From: a virus
DNA length: 55,945 bases
IMG/VR virus record: IMGVR_UViG_3300043775_002575
Span: 1-55,945 of that record
Direction: 5' to 3' (one strand)
Shown piece after piece: positions 1 through 6,528 of the stretch (the stretch's first letter is position 1; each line of letters starts with the position of its first letter). Below the pieces are notes generated by a model. That model worked only from the letters and a program-made list of their open reading frames with translations, did no database searches and was not told where the DNA came from. The position numbers were made by a program, and so were the translations under genes.

Positions 1-2
1 CA

Positions 3-137
3 TTTGCTATTGCTTGGCTTATAACCAAAGAGCCAGTTACAGCAGGTGCAATCGCAAGTTTCGAGGTAGTTACAAAAACAATCCTTTATTACTTCCATGA
101 GCGTGGTTGGAATAAAGTTAAATGGGGGAGAAAATAA
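3..137 (+). CDS. DUF2061-like membrane protein (5' truncated)
   Basis: The frame is open from the window edge and ends at TAA 135-137, giving 44 C-terminal residues. It has a hydrophobic stretch (FAIAWLIT) followed by TILYYFHERGWNKVKWGR. The YY-HER-WN-(I/V)KWG ending is typical of the small DUF2061 inner-membrane proteins. The stop overlaps the next start by one base (taATG), so it is probably co-transcribed with the nuclease gene. Function is unknown in the family, and the N-terminus lies outside the window. Confidence 0.7.
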   Translation, partial: FAIAWLITKEPVTAGAIASFEVVTKTILYYFHERGWNKVKWGRK

Positions 138-544
138 TGTTTGAATATTATGTAAAGAAAGTAACAAAGGTAGTTGATGGAGATACCATTGATGTCGATA
201 TTGATTTAGGGTTTGACATCTCTTTTAGTTCAAGAGTCAGGCTGGCTGGTATTGATACACCTGAGTCTCGTACAACAGACAAGGCTGAAAAGGCTTTAGG
301 ACTGGAAGCAAAGGCTTATTTAAAGGCTGCTATTGACAGTGCTAAGTCTGTAGTGATCAAGACAGAGAAGATGGACTCATCAGAAAAGTATGGTCGCATC
401 CTTGGTTGGGTATACCTTGATGGGGATACCGTTTCAATCAATGACAAGATGATCAATGATGGCCATGCCTGGGGCTATATGGGAGAGACAAAGGTCAAAG
501 ATTTCGCTGCACTTGCAAAGGCCAGAAAGAAGTCTGGCAAGTGA
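137..544 (+). CDS. Staphylococcal-nuclease-like (SNase) endonuclease
   Basis: A 135-residue protein with the SNase fold signature: VVDGDTIDVDIDLGF near the N-terminus, RVRLAGIDTPESR (catalytic Arg and acidic residues) and the later KYGRILG segment carrying the second active-site Arg. SNases are Ca-dependent nucleases that cleave DNA or RNA; in a phage the role may be host DNA breakdown or nucleotide scavenging. I chose ATG 137 over the in-frame ATG 122 because GGGGGAG at 124-130 sits at the right distance as a Shine-Dalgarno. No signal peptide is visible, so it probably acts in the cytoplasm. Confidence 0.85.
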   Translation: MFEYYVKKVTKVVDGDTIDVDIDLGFDISFSSRVRLAGIDTPESRTTDKAEKALGLEAKAYLKAAIDSAKSVVIKTEKMDSSEKYGRILGWVYLDGDTVSINDKMINDGHAWGYMGETKVKDFAALAKARKKSGK

Positions 545-873
545 GTGATGACTTTGATATTGTTGACAACCTAGTTTTAAATGGTGGCCTAGAGTTTGCA
601 GGTAAAGACTCTGAGACTGGAGAGCCATTGTATAAGCCTACAGAGAGGCTTAAAGATATTGATGCTAGGCTTAGCGAGGACTTGTCTGCATATTTTTCAG
701 AGGTAACTTTAAAACTTTGGGAAAAAGGTTTCCTTGACATGAATATAACAGAGAAAGATCCTTTGGTAAAGTTAGGACCAAAAGGCTTTGATGCTTTAGC
801 CATAAAGTCTTTACCAAAAGATGAGAGAGTAGTCATTGAAGAAATAGTGAAGGCTCTTTTTAACAAAAACTGA
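541..873 (+). CDS. Conserved phage protein of unknown function
   Basis: A 110-residue acidic soluble protein starting at a GTG that overlaps the nuclease stop (GTGA), so the two are probably translationally coupled. It shows a pattern I associate with small tailed-phage proteins: LEFAGKDSETGEPLY, then LWEKGFLDM, then a Leu/Lys-rich helical C-terminus. No catalytic motif or membrane segment is seen. The helix-rich C-terminus could be a small winged-helix or adaptor, but that is a guess. Confidence 0.7.
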   Translation: MSDDFDIVDNLVLNGGLEFAGKDSETGEPLYKPTERLKDIDARLSEDLSAYFSEVTLKLWEKGFLDMNITEKDPLVKLGPKGFDALAIKSLPKDERVVIEEIVKALFNKN

Positions 874-897
874 TATACTGGGTGTCTAGGAGTATTT

Positions 898-1314
898 ATG
901 AATAATTTTTATGGTGCTATTGGGACAACTCTAACTATCATTTTGCTATTATACATATACATCCTGAGAAATAATATAAGGAATAATCGGCAGCCTATAA
1001 TTAGTCAGTCAATGTTGCAGCACCGATATAGCAATAGAAAAAATAATGCAAGAAGAATAAAGGTTAAAACTCAGGCAAACCTTCATTATGATAAAACAAA
1101 CATAAAGGTTATTATTTTTGATAATGATGCGTACTGGATCAAGGACAATATTTTTTATAAAGCACCACTAGTTGATGAACTTATCGATAAGGAAGCAGCA
1201 GAACAAGTTGACACGATACACATGGATAAGGTACAATTAGACAAGATGTTATTCATAATGGATAAATTAAGAGAAGGGATTGGCAATGATAGTAGGAGTT
1301 CAGGGGACCAGTAG
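898..1314 (+). CDS. Single-pass membrane protein, unknown function
   Basis: 138 residues. Residues 7-24 form one transmembrane helix (AIGTTLTIILLLYIYIL), followed by a basic Asn/Arg-rich stretch and a soluble C-terminal part, so the N-terminus is probably outside and the tail cytoplasmic. An AGGAG motif precedes the ATG. A TATACT box near 873 could give a short leader mRNA. The last 29 bases overlap the next gene. No family recognised. Confidence 0.65.
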   Translation: MNNFYGAIGTTLTIILLLYIYILRNNIRNNRQPIISQSMLQHRYSNRKNNARRIKVKTQANLHYDKTNIKVIIFDNDAYWIKDNIFYKAPLVDELIDKEAAEQVDTIHMDKVQLDKMLFIMDKLREGIGNDSRSSGDQ

Positions 1315-1636
1315 TTTTGATGACTACCAGATCTTCCTTAGATCTATGGCTGTTGCCTTATCTGAATTAACAGAAGAAGATAAAGAATTTTATCTATATT
1401 CTGCAGGACCAGAAAACATTAATATGATGGCCATGGAGTTTGTTAACTTATCAGAAAGAGGCTTAAAGTCTCGTGGTAAAAGTATTAAGTATAAGCCTGT
1501 CCCACATTGGTGGATTGAAACAAATATTTCAGAGTTAAATCATTTTGCTTTTTTATGTAAACCAAAAGAGCCAATGTCTAAACTTGTTCATTTTTCAAAA
1601 CTAAACAACATCAATACAAATGTATATAATTTTTAA
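1286..1636 (+). CDS. SLOG-like nucleotide-binding fold protein
   Basis: A 116-residue protein beginning MIVGVQGTSSFDDYQIF. A beta-strand, then a G-x-(Q/R) turn and an F-x-D-Y-x-x-F segment, resembles the start of SLOG/DUF2493 (YspA-type) Rossmann proteins that bind nucleotides or their derivatives. It continues with a conserved-looking VPHWWIETN and ends soluble. ATG 1286 is preferred to TTG 1280 because GAGAAGGG at 1271-1278 is well placed for it. The SLOG assignment rests only on the N-terminal pattern. Confidence 0.6.
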   Translation: MIVGVQGTSSFDDYQIFLRSMAVALSELTEEDKEFYLYSAGPENINMMAMEFVNLSERGLKSRGKSIKYKPVPHWWIETNISELNHFAFLCKPKEPMSKLVHFSKLNNINTNVYNF

Positions 1637-1686
1637 ATAGAATATACATAAGCCAGTGCTTTGCACACAAACAGAACGGAAACACT

Positions 1687-1899
1687 ATGAAGTTAATTAA
1701 TTCTTTAGAGACTATGGAATCAATAGTCAACAAGAACAGACAACTGTCTTGGGATGGATGGACAGTAGTGGAAACATTTCCATCAGAGAAGGCATACTTT
1801 TCAAAGTTTGGCATTTATAAAAACAACAAATGGCAAATGAAAAAAGAGTTTGTTCCTTCTAATCTAGGTTGGGAAATTCCTGATAAGTATGTGATCTAA
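1687..1899 (+). CDS. Small hypothetical protein
   Basis: 70 residues, rich in Trp and aromatic residues (WDGWTVVETFPS, KNNKWQMKKEFVP). It has GGAAA upstream and ends exactly where the WhiB gene begins. The W-D-G-W-T-V pattern is a common small-domain surface in phage proteins but gives no function. Confidence 0.6.
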   Translation: MKLINSLETMESIVNKNRQLSWDGWTVVETFPSEKAYFSKFGIYKNNKWQMKKEFVPSNLGWEIPDKYVI

Positions 1900-2181
1900 T
1901 TGAATAAATTTAAATGGAAAGACAACGCTGTTTGTTTAGATTATGACACAAATTTATTCTTTGACAAATATGAAGATGATGAAATACTAAGGCCAGCAAT
2001 AGATGCTTTATGCTTTTCCTGCCCAGTAAGAAAAGAATGTTTTTCTGTTGGAATTTCAGGTAAAGAGTGGGGTGTTTGGGGCGGGGTATACTTAGAAAAT
2101 GGAGAGATATCAAAAGAATTCTCTAGCCACAAGAGTAAAAATGACTGGGGAATGACATGGCAATCATTAACAATGGAGTAA
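1900..2181 (+). CDS. whiB: WhiB-like iron-sulfur transcription regulator
   Basis: A 93-residue protein with the four cluster-binding cysteines C12, C38, C41 and C47 (C...CxxCxxxxxC), followed by the beta-turn G58-V-W-G-G that WhiB proteins use to contact sigma factor. WhiB proteins are essentially restricted to actinobacteria and their phages, so this is the main host marker here. It starts at TTG 1900 directly after the preceding stop. The basic C-terminal DNA-binding tail is short. It probably reprograms host or phage promoters. Confidence 0.92.
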   Translation: MNKFKWKDNAVCLDYDTNLFFDKYEDDEILRPAIDALCFSCPVRKECFSVGISGKEWGVWGGVYLENGEISKEFSSHKSKNDWGMTWQSLTME

Positions 2182-2182
2182 T

Positions 2183-2422
2183 ATGTACACAGACGCAATG
2201 AGAAGAGCATTTAGATCACTTCATGCTCCTAATAATTTTTCTTTACAGATTATAGATAATGATGACTTTATAACAGTAAAAGCAAAAGAAAAAGACTTTA
2301 TGTCTTTAGAGACTGTGGAGTTAAAAAAGCAGGCTATTGAATATATGATTCGTGTAAAGAAGGCACTAGAGGATAACGGAGCAATTGTTCTTCTAGTTAG
2401 AGAGGGTGGCAAAGAACTATGA
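2183..2422 (+). CDS. Small hypothetical protein
   Basis: 79 residues, soluble, with an N-terminal basic helix (DAMRRAFRSLH), a central beta pair (FSLQIIDNDDFITVKA) and a C-terminal helix. The start is one base after the WhiB stop and the end overlaps the next gene by 4 bases (ATGA). No family recognised. Confidence 0.6.
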   Translation: MYTDAMRRAFRSLHAPNNFSLQIIDNDDFITVKAKEKDFMSLETVELKKQAIEYMIRVKKALEDNGAIVLLVREGGKEL

Positions 2423-2826
2423 TCCAGCCGATATTGTTAGTTATTTTATCAGTCACATCTACGGTATTAGGTTTTCTTTTTTACATTCAAAGAAAAAAGA
2501 CTATACAGATAGTTGCCAATATGCTAGATTTTATGATGATCCAGGAAGCACAAAAACAAGAAACAAAAACAGAGCAAGAACAGTCTAATGAAGACTTTTT
2601 AAAATTTATTTCAGATTCTCGTGACTGGGCATACACCTATATAGACGAAGTGCAAGCATCTTTAAATAAGTTTATTAGTGATATTGAGCCAGAGATTAGT
2701 TATTTTAAAGAGTATGGGGATGTCGGATCTATGGCTCCCAACTACTACTCTATGAAAAAAATCACTGGAGCATATGAAGAACTAAAGAAACTGCTACCAG
2801 AAGACTATGGTAAAATAGATACATGA
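2419..2826 (+). CDS. Membrane-anchored coiled-coil protein
   Basis: 135 residues. Residues 3-22 form a transmembrane helix, followed by a Gln/Glu/Lys-rich stretch and long amphipathic helices, suggesting a short membrane-tethered coiled coil. It overlaps both neighbours by 4 bases. The position just before the oxygenases and holin-like genes would fit an accessory lysis or membrane role, but nothing in the sequence proves it. Confidence 0.65.
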   Translation: MIQPILLVILSVTSTVLGFLFYIQRKKTIQIVANMLDFMMIQEAQKQETKTEQEQSNEDFLKFISDSRDWAYTYIDEVQASLNKFISDIEPEISYFKEYGDVGSMAPNYYSMKKITGAYEELKKLLPEDYGKIDT

Positions 2827-3425
2827 TTAATGATCCATCAAACAAAGATGAAGTCTATTTAAAAAATGTTGAAAAAATAGGAAGTTCTTCAGAAAACATT
2901 CGATATATAGAAAATATCTTGTCTGAAGAAGAGCACACAGTTTTACTTGAGTATGTAAAGGCCCGTAAAGAATGGGTTCACGAGCCATGGGATGCCGAGA
3001 CTGTTGGTCCAGACCAGATGCCACAAGACATTTTAAATATGTTAGAAAAAATATTTGTATTTGTTCAAAATACTGCCACAGATTTTTATGATGTAAAGAT
3101 TAATGATTTTAAAAGGGACAACCTTGTTTTAATTAAGTTTCCACGGGGTCTTGTTTTATATCCACATATAGATACAGATTCAGTAGAATCAAATCACATT
3201 GCATCGATATACTATATTAATGACGACTATGTTGGCGGAGAGATAAACTTTCCAGATTACAATGTAAAGATTCATCCAAAGCCTAACAGTGTTGTTTTCT
3301 TTCCTGGCAATGAAAATTACTTACATGAAGTCCTTACGATTCGAAGTGGAGACCGATATAGCACATCTATGTGGTTTCAGTTTACTGGTTCTACTTTTAA
3401 CAAAAATGCAGAATGGTATAAATAA
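2823..3425 (+). CDS. 2OG-Fe(II) oxygenase, prolyl-4-hydroxylase-like
   Basis: A 200-residue double-stranded beta-helix dioxygenase. The iron ligands are visible: H115-x-D117 (in YPHIDTDS) and distal H168 (in NYLHEV), with R178 (in DRYSTSMWF) as the 2-oxoglutarate anchor. The central YYINDDYVGGEINF is typical of P4H/SM-20-type enzymes. Such enzymes hydroxylate peptidyl residues, often proline, using O2, ascorbate and 2-oxoglutarate. It is followed two bases later by a paralogue (3428-3979), a tandem duplication. The substrate is not known; phage fibre proteins are a candidate. Confidence 0.9.
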   Translation: MINDPSNKDEVYLKNVEKIGSSSENIRYIENILSEEEHTVLLEYVKARKEWVHEPWDAETVGPDQMPQDILNMLEKIFVFVQNTATDFYDVKINDFKRDNLVLIKFPRGLVLYPHIDTDSVESNHIASIYYINDDYVGGEINFPDYNVKIHPKPNSVVFFPGNENYLHEVLTIRSGDRYSTSMWFQFTGSTFNKNAEWYK

Positions 3426-3427
3426 AA

Positions 3428-3979
3428 ATGACAATATCTGAATTAGGAAATTCTGTAGACAATATACAAATTACAGAAAATGTTTTATCTATAGAAGAGC
3501 ATAGACAACTTCTTTATTATACAACCAATCTTGATTCTTGGGTTACTCAGCCTTGGGGTGTTAAATTTTTTAAAGATGGACTGCCAGAACAAATCATCAG
3601 TATATTAGAAAAAGTTTTTAGGATTGCCGATAAAAAATGCAGAGAAACCTACAATGTAAGTCTTAATGTTTTTGAAAGAAAAGAAGTACACCTGATTAAG
3701 TTTGAAAAAGGCTACAAGATGAATGAGCATGCAGATACTACGGGGGATTTTGCAGCAATATACTATATTAACGATGACTATGAAGGAGGAGAAATAAACT
3801 TTACAGATCATAATCTTAAGATTAAGCCAAAGTCTAATAGTCTTATTACATTTCCCAGCAATGAAAACTACTGGCACGAAGTTCTTGAAAATACTGTAAA
3901 AGAAAGATACTCCTCTACTCTATGGTTTACAATTGAAGGATCTAGCCGTGTAAGACCCGAAAGTGGACTGGTCAGATGA
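3428..3979 (+). CDS. 2OG-Fe(II) oxygenase, tandem paralogue
   Basis: 183 residues, clearly homologous to the preceding gene along its whole length (same NIxxxENxLSxEEH start and xxYYINDDYxGGEINF core). Ligands: H101-x-D103 (in NEHADTT), H150 (in YWHEV) and R160 (in ERYSSTLWF). All catalytic residues are kept, so both copies are probably active, perhaps on different sites. The last bases overlap the next small gene (ATGA). Confidence 0.9.
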   Translation: MTISELGNSVDNIQITENVLSIEEHRQLLYYTTNLDSWVTQPWGVKFFKDGLPEQIISILEKVFRIADKKCRETYNVSLNVFERKEVHLIKFEKGYKMNEHADTTGDFAAIYYINDDYEGGEINFTDHNLKIKPKSNSLITFPSNENYWHEVLENTVKERYSSTLWFTIEGSSRVRPESGLVR

Positions 3980-4140
3980 TAAAATTCAAGCCATATGAGG
4001 ATCGTGCATTTGATGCGTTCTATTCATGCAATGTATCTGAGTGTGAACTTGAAGCAGAAAAAATATACGGAACAGAGACATCGATTGTTGATGTTTGTTT
4101 AAATCATTATAAAGAATTATCAGAAAAAGGTTATCGATGA
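3976..4140 (+). CDS. Cys/His microprotein, putative zinc binder
   Basis: 54 residues starting MIKFKPYEDRAFDAF. Cysteines at 18, 23 and 41 with His 44 (C-x4-C ... C-x2-H) suggest a small zinc site. It overlaps both neighbours by 4 bases, which supports it as a real coding frame. Function unknown. Confidence 0.65.
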   Translation: MIKFKPYEDRAFDAFYSCNVSECELEAEKIYGTETSIVDVCLNHYKELSEKGYR

Positions 4141-4295
4141 AAGATGTTATCTTGTCAACACTAACAGGTTTTGGATGTGGCGTAGTATTTGCCGCATTCA
4201 AATTACCAGTCCCAGCACCACCAGTTTTTGCGGGAGTCGCAGGAATTATTGGTCTATGGATTGGATTCACAGCACTAACAAAAATAATATCCTAG
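4137..4295 (+). CDS. XapX-domain membrane protein
   Basis: 52 residues. The pattern MKDVILSTLTGFGCGVVFA followed by FKLPVPAPPVFAGVAGIIG is that of XapX proteins: helix, then (F/L)KLPxPAPP, then a second helix. Family members have two membrane helices and unknown function. It overlaps the upstream gene by 4 bases and lies just before the holin-like gene, so it may be part of a membrane or lysis module. Confidence 0.8.
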   Translation: MKDVILSTLTGFGCGVVFAAFKLPVPAPPVFAGVAGIIGLWIGFTALTKIIS

Positions 4296-4305
4296 GAGGA
4301 AAATT

Positions 4306-4575
4306 ATGAATGAACAAATTAAAAGAGCACTAGCGTCATATGGAAGATCAGTTCTTGGAGCAGCAACAGCAATGTATGCCTCTGGAGTGACAGATCCACA
4401 GACACTAGCATACTCACTACTTGGAGCACTTGTCCCCGTAGTATTGAGAGCAGCCAACCCTAATGACTTGGCATTTGGCAAGATGCCAGATGTTAAAGAG
4501 GTTGAGGTAGCACTAAAGACTGCTAAGGTAGTTAAGAAGGCACCAGCAAAGAAAACAGCAGTAAAAAAGAAGTAG
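4306..4575 (+). CDS. Holin-like small membrane protein
   Basis: 89 residues. Two hydrophobic segments (about 13-27 and 33-48) are separated by a short turn containing TDPQTLAY, then a charged tail ends in an Ala/Lys-rich run (KKAPAKKTAVKKK). Two helices with a highly basic C-terminus is the class II/III holin layout. A strong GGAGGA precedes the ATG. No endolysin is next to it; the only lysozyme-like gene in the window is at 42.9 kb. A holin role is inference. Confidence 0.55.
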   Translation: MNEQIKRALASYGRSVLGAATAMYASGVTDPQTLAYSLLGALVPVVLRAANPNDLAFGKMPDVKEVEVALKTAKVVKKAPAKKTAVKKK

Positions 4576-4587
4576 TATAATAGATAC

Positions 4588-4709
4588 TATTCCGCTATGA
4601 GACTTTAAAAGGTTTTACAACGGATGTTCCCTTGATGGGAAAGTTAGCAGGAGTTGAATCTTCGTGGCTAATAGACCTGAGCAGTCGTCTATAAACTGCT
4701 CATTTCTTA
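4588..4709 (+). ncRNA. Candidate structured RNA upstream of hsp20
   Basis: A TATAAT at 4576-4581 follows the stop of the previous gene, so transcription would start near 4588. The 120 bases to the next promoter hold no gene but fold locally: TTCCC-TTGAT-GGGAA (4627-4641), TTAGC/GCTAA enclosing a 18-base loop (4644-4671), TAGAC/GTCTA, and a final GAGCAG/CTGCTC hairpin (4679-4701) followed by a weak T-rich run. I cannot match it to a known RNA family; it could be a small regulatory RNA. Confidence 0.45.
4679..4701 (+). terminator. CCTGAGCA-type hairpin ending the RNA
   Basis: CCTGAGCAG, loop, AAACTGCTC, then ATTTCTT. The same hairpin type recurs four times on the minus strand (near 19.5, 20.7, 22.4 and 26.0 kb), always downstream of a gene in its own direction. 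Confidence 0.5.
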
Positions 4710-4718
4710 TGCTATAAT
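4710..4718 (+). promoter_or_regulatory. Extended -10 promoter of hsp20
   Basis: TGC-TATAAT, an extended -10 without a clear -35. Transcription would start near 4725, leaving a leader of about 50 bases with AAAGGGG as Shine-Dalgarno before ATG 4776. Confidence 0.6.
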
Positions 4719-4775
4719 ATTAATACCTGCCCAAATGGGGGGTAAATTAACTTATTCGCTTGAAAGGGGAATAAA

Positions 4776-5180
4776 ATGGTAAAAACAGCATTGGATCTTT
4801 TTAATGATCCATTTTTCAATACCTTCTCAAATCTACAGAAGGTAACAACAACAACAAACTATCCACCTTATAACCAAATCAAACTAAATGATACAGAGTA
4901 TATTCTTTCATTTGCTTTGGCTGGATTTTCTAAGGATGATGTCTCAGTATCGCTAGACAATCGCAAACTTACAATCAAGGGCGAAAAGCAGGATGCTGAG
5001 TTACCAGAGGGTGCAGAGTATCTACATAAGGGCATTGCTGCTCGTAAGTTTACTGATATCTTTACCCTTCCTGAGTTTGTTGAGGTGGTTGGGGCTGAGT
5101 TTAAGGATGGTATCTTAGATATCAAACTTGAGAAGCAGATCCCAGAAGACAAACTACCAAAAACAATCGCAATTAAGTAG
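4776..5180 (+). CDS. hsp20: Hsp20/alpha-crystallin small heat-shock protein
   Basis: 134 residues. It has the IbpA-like layout: N-terminal region with FNDPFF, then YPPYNQIKLNDTEYILSFALAGF, an alpha-crystallin domain with KLTIKGEK, and GIAARKFTDIFTLPE before the closing beta-strands (GILDIKLEK). Small heat-shock proteins hold unfolding proteins without ATP; Hsp20 genes are common in aquatic phages, probably to help capsid or fibre folding. The gene has its own promoter and lies between two structured RNA candidates. Confidence 0.95.
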   Translation: MVKTALDLFNDPFFNTFSNLQKVTTTTNYPPYNQIKLNDTEYILSFALAGFSKDDVSVSLDNRKLTIKGEKQDAELPEGAEYLHKGIAARKFTDIFTLPEFVEVVGAEFKDGILDIKLEKQIPEDKLPKTIAIK

Positions 5181-5192
5181 TACAATATAAAT

Positions 5193-5290
5193 GTCCCCAC
5201 ACAGGACCTTAGTGATGGATTAGTTACCCATTGGATAGAGACCGTGGCGCAAGTCAGGTGAATTGCCTGTGTGGGGCTTAATATTTCACG
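5193..5290 (+). ncRNA. Candidate structured RNA with 11-bp closing stem
   Basis: TACAAT at 5181-5186 lies directly after the hsp20 stop and would start transcription near 5193. CCCCACACAGG (5195-5205) pairs perfectly with CCTGTGTGGGG (5266-5276), closing a 60-base interior that holds further short stems, including ATGG/CCAT. No open frame is present. The next promoter and the HNH gene follow at once. It is not a terminator because there is no T-run. Could be a regulatory RNA or an aptamer; the family is not recognised. Confidence 0.55.
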
Positions 5291-5304
5291 GTATAATATA
5301 AGCA

Positions 5305-5577
5305 ATGACTGACAAAGAGTTAGACCATTATAACAAGCAAGAGTTTAAGAGGATGCTTGCCAAAATAAAGGAAGATTCTGGCTGTGTAGACTGTGGTGTT
5401 GGTAACCATATAATTCTAGACTTTGATCATATAAGAGACAAGAAATATAATATATCTAGAATGATCCATGATGGTTTTTCATGGAAGGCTATCAAGAAAG
5501 AGATTGAAAAGTGTGAGGTGGTTTGTGCTAACTGCCACAGGATCAGGACACACAACAGGCTTAACGGTATGATATAA
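5305..5577 (+). CDS. HNH endonuclease
   Basis: 90 residues with the compact HNH/zinc-finger layout: C27-x2-C30, the DFDH motif at 39-42, C74-x2-C77-H78 and H83. These residues hold a structural zinc and the catalytic metal, so the protein should be a DNA nuclease, probably a homing-type element or small phage nuclease. TATAAT (5292-5297) is 7 bases before the ATG, so the mRNA should be leaderless. The stop TAA lies within the -10 box of the next gene. Confidence 0.88.
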   Translation: MTDKELDHYNKQEFKRMLAKIKEDSGCVDCGVGNHIILDFDHIRDKKYNISRMIHDGFSWKAIKKEIEKCEVVCANCHRIRTHNRLNGMI

Positions 5578-5584
5578 TTATATA

Positions 5585-5713
5585 ATGCCAAAGAAAAAAG
5601 CAACAGCGTTTAATCCTATTCAGATTAAAGATGGATGGATTGTTAGACTATACAAAGATGGTCGTATTAAATCTAAGATTGAACCCTACGAACCAAAGCA
5701 TCCTAAAAAATAA
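5585..5713 (+). CDS. Basic microprotein
   Basis: 42 residues starting MPKKKATAFNPIQ, with a GWIVRLYKDGRIKSKIE strand-turn-strand motif and a basic tail. A TATAAT at 5573-5578 is 6 bases before the ATG, giving a leaderless start, which is the best evidence that it is real. It may be nucleic-acid binding; function unknown. Confidence 0.6.
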   Translation: MPKKKATAFNPIQIKDGWIVRLYKDGRIKSKIEPYEPKHPKK

Positions 5714-5715
5714 AT

Positions 5716-6111
5716 TTATTTTGTAAGTTTGTATGAATAACGGAAACCAATTTTTCCTATATACTTTGACAATCCAGGATAGTATCCATCGAAAAACATT
5801 ATGTATCTTGGGTGAGTAGAGCATATAAAAGCAAGTTTTTCAGCATTATTTTTATCTATAGTAAAAAACCAATCATAAAAATGTTTTATTAAAGCATCAA
5901 AACCATTTTCTGCAAGTTTACTTTCTACTGGAACATTGTATTTAACTAACTCACCAAGCATTATTGTTAGATCAGTTGCTTCTTTAGCCATTACAGACCA
6001 ATCATCTTTAGAATATGTAGATAGTCTTTCTTTGCATGCCACAACATTCTGACTGTCTGGCTCTCCCACCATCAATTCTTTCCATAGATCCTTGCATGTT
6101 ATTGTTTCCAT
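5716..6111 (-). CDS. TipAS-domain protein, antibiotic-binding type
   Basis: 131 residues starting METITCKDLW. The region from about residue 20 (DWSVMAKEATDLTIMLGEL) to IKHFYDWFFTIDKN, HPRYIMFFDGYYPGLSKYI matches the TipAS fold, the C-terminal drug-recognition domain of the actinobacterial regulator TipA that traps thiopeptide antibiotics. The MerR-type DNA-binding half is absent. The upstream in-frame start would run into a tRNA gene; the chosen ATG has an ATTATA complement (TATAAT, 6118-6123) 6 bases upstream and is leaderless. It could sequester antibiotics or small molecules for the infected host. Confidence 0.78.
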   Translation of the reverse strand: METITCKDLWKELMVGEPDSQNVVACKERLSTYSKDDWSVMAKEATDLTIMLGELVKYNVPVESKLAENGFDALIKHFYDWFFTIDKNNAEKLAFICSTHPRYIMFFDGYYPGLSKYIGKIGFRYSYKLTK

Positions 6112-6139
6112 GCAGTAATTATACACCACAAATGATTTG

Positions 6140-6212
6140 TACCCCTGGCAAGAATCGAACTTGCGACGCATGGCTTAGAAGTCCATCGTTCTGTCCACTG
6201 AACTACAGAGGT
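6140..6212 (-). tRNA. trnR: tRNA-Arg (UCU)
   Basis: 73 bases. The reverse strand folds as a cloverleaf: acceptor ACCTCTG/CAGGGGT, D arm GTTC/GAAC, anticodon loop CTTCTAA, T arm GCAAG-TTCGATT-CTTGC, discriminator A. One A-G mismatch closes the anticodon stem. The 3' CCA is not encoded. It reads AGA, a codon favoured by AT-rich phages. Confidence 0.93.
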
Positions 6213-6216
6213 ATTG

Positions 6217-6289
6217 TATCTCCAACGGAATTCGAATCCGTGTTGCTGCCGTGAAAGGGCAGAGTCCTAGGCCACTAGACGATGAAGAC
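6217..6289 (-). tRNA. trnE: tRNA-Glu (UUC)
   Basis: 73 bases on the reverse strand: acceptor GTCTTCA/TGGAGAT, the D-arm GTCTAGTGG typical of tRNA-Glu, anticodon stem CTGCC/GGCAG around CTTTCAC, T arm ACGGA-TTCGAAT-TCCGT, discriminator A. CCA is not encoded. Only 4 bases separate it from tRNA-Arg. Confidence 0.95.
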
Positions 6290-6293
6290 AGAG

Positions 6294-6367
6294 TACACCA
6301 GGTAGGACTTGAACCTACGATAACCGAATTATGAGTTCGGGGCCTTAACCAACTTGGCTACTGGTGC
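6294..6367 (-). tRNA. trnM: tRNA-Met (CAU), elongator type or Ile-2
   Basis: 74 bases on the reverse strand: acceptor GCACCAG/CTGGTGT (one G-U pair), anticodon stem CCGAA/TTCGG around CTCATAA, T arm GTAGG-TTCAAGT-CCTAC, discriminator A. It lacks the GC pairs of initiator tRNA. A CAU anticodon could also belong to a lysidine-modified Ile tRNA; sequence alone does not settle this. Confidence 0.9.
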
Positions 6368-6373
6368 TAGACC

Positions 6374-6517
6374 TTATTTAATTAGTAAGCCAAAAAATGT
6401 ACCAAGCAAAAAACATAGGATTCCGAAAGTCGAATAGTAATATGTTTTCATATGTTGATTAATAATGTAACGCTTTAGTTCTTTTGATATGTTATTTAAT
6501 TCATCTTGATCTACCAA
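6374..6517 (-). CDS. Small membrane protein
   Basis: 47 residues with a TTG start, preceded by AGGAG 8 bases upstream. An N-terminal polar helix (DQDELNNISKELKRYI) is followed by one membrane helix (STFGILCFLLGTFFGLLI). It ends just before the tRNA cluster and follows a basic microprotein at close spacing. Function unknown. Confidence 0.6.
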   Translation of the reverse strand: MVDQDELNNISKELKRYIINQHMKTYYYSTFGILCFLLGTFFGLLIK

Positions 6518-6528
6518 TTATATATCTC

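Noticed and set aside
4588-4709. tmRNA or tRNA-like RNA
   Set aside because: No acceptor stem, T-loop consensus or tag frame could be found.
5193-5290. Rho-independent terminator after hsp20
   Set aside because: Strong stem but long interior and no T-run; treated as a structured RNA candidate.
6112-6171. Longer TipAS start (MRRKFDS...)
   Set aside because: It would run through tRNA-Arg and through the -10 box of the real, leaderless start at 6111.
6036-6254. Plus-strand 72-codon frame over the tRNA genes
   Set aside because: It runs through three tRNA genes on the opposite strand and the TipAS start; an artefact of tRNA sequence.
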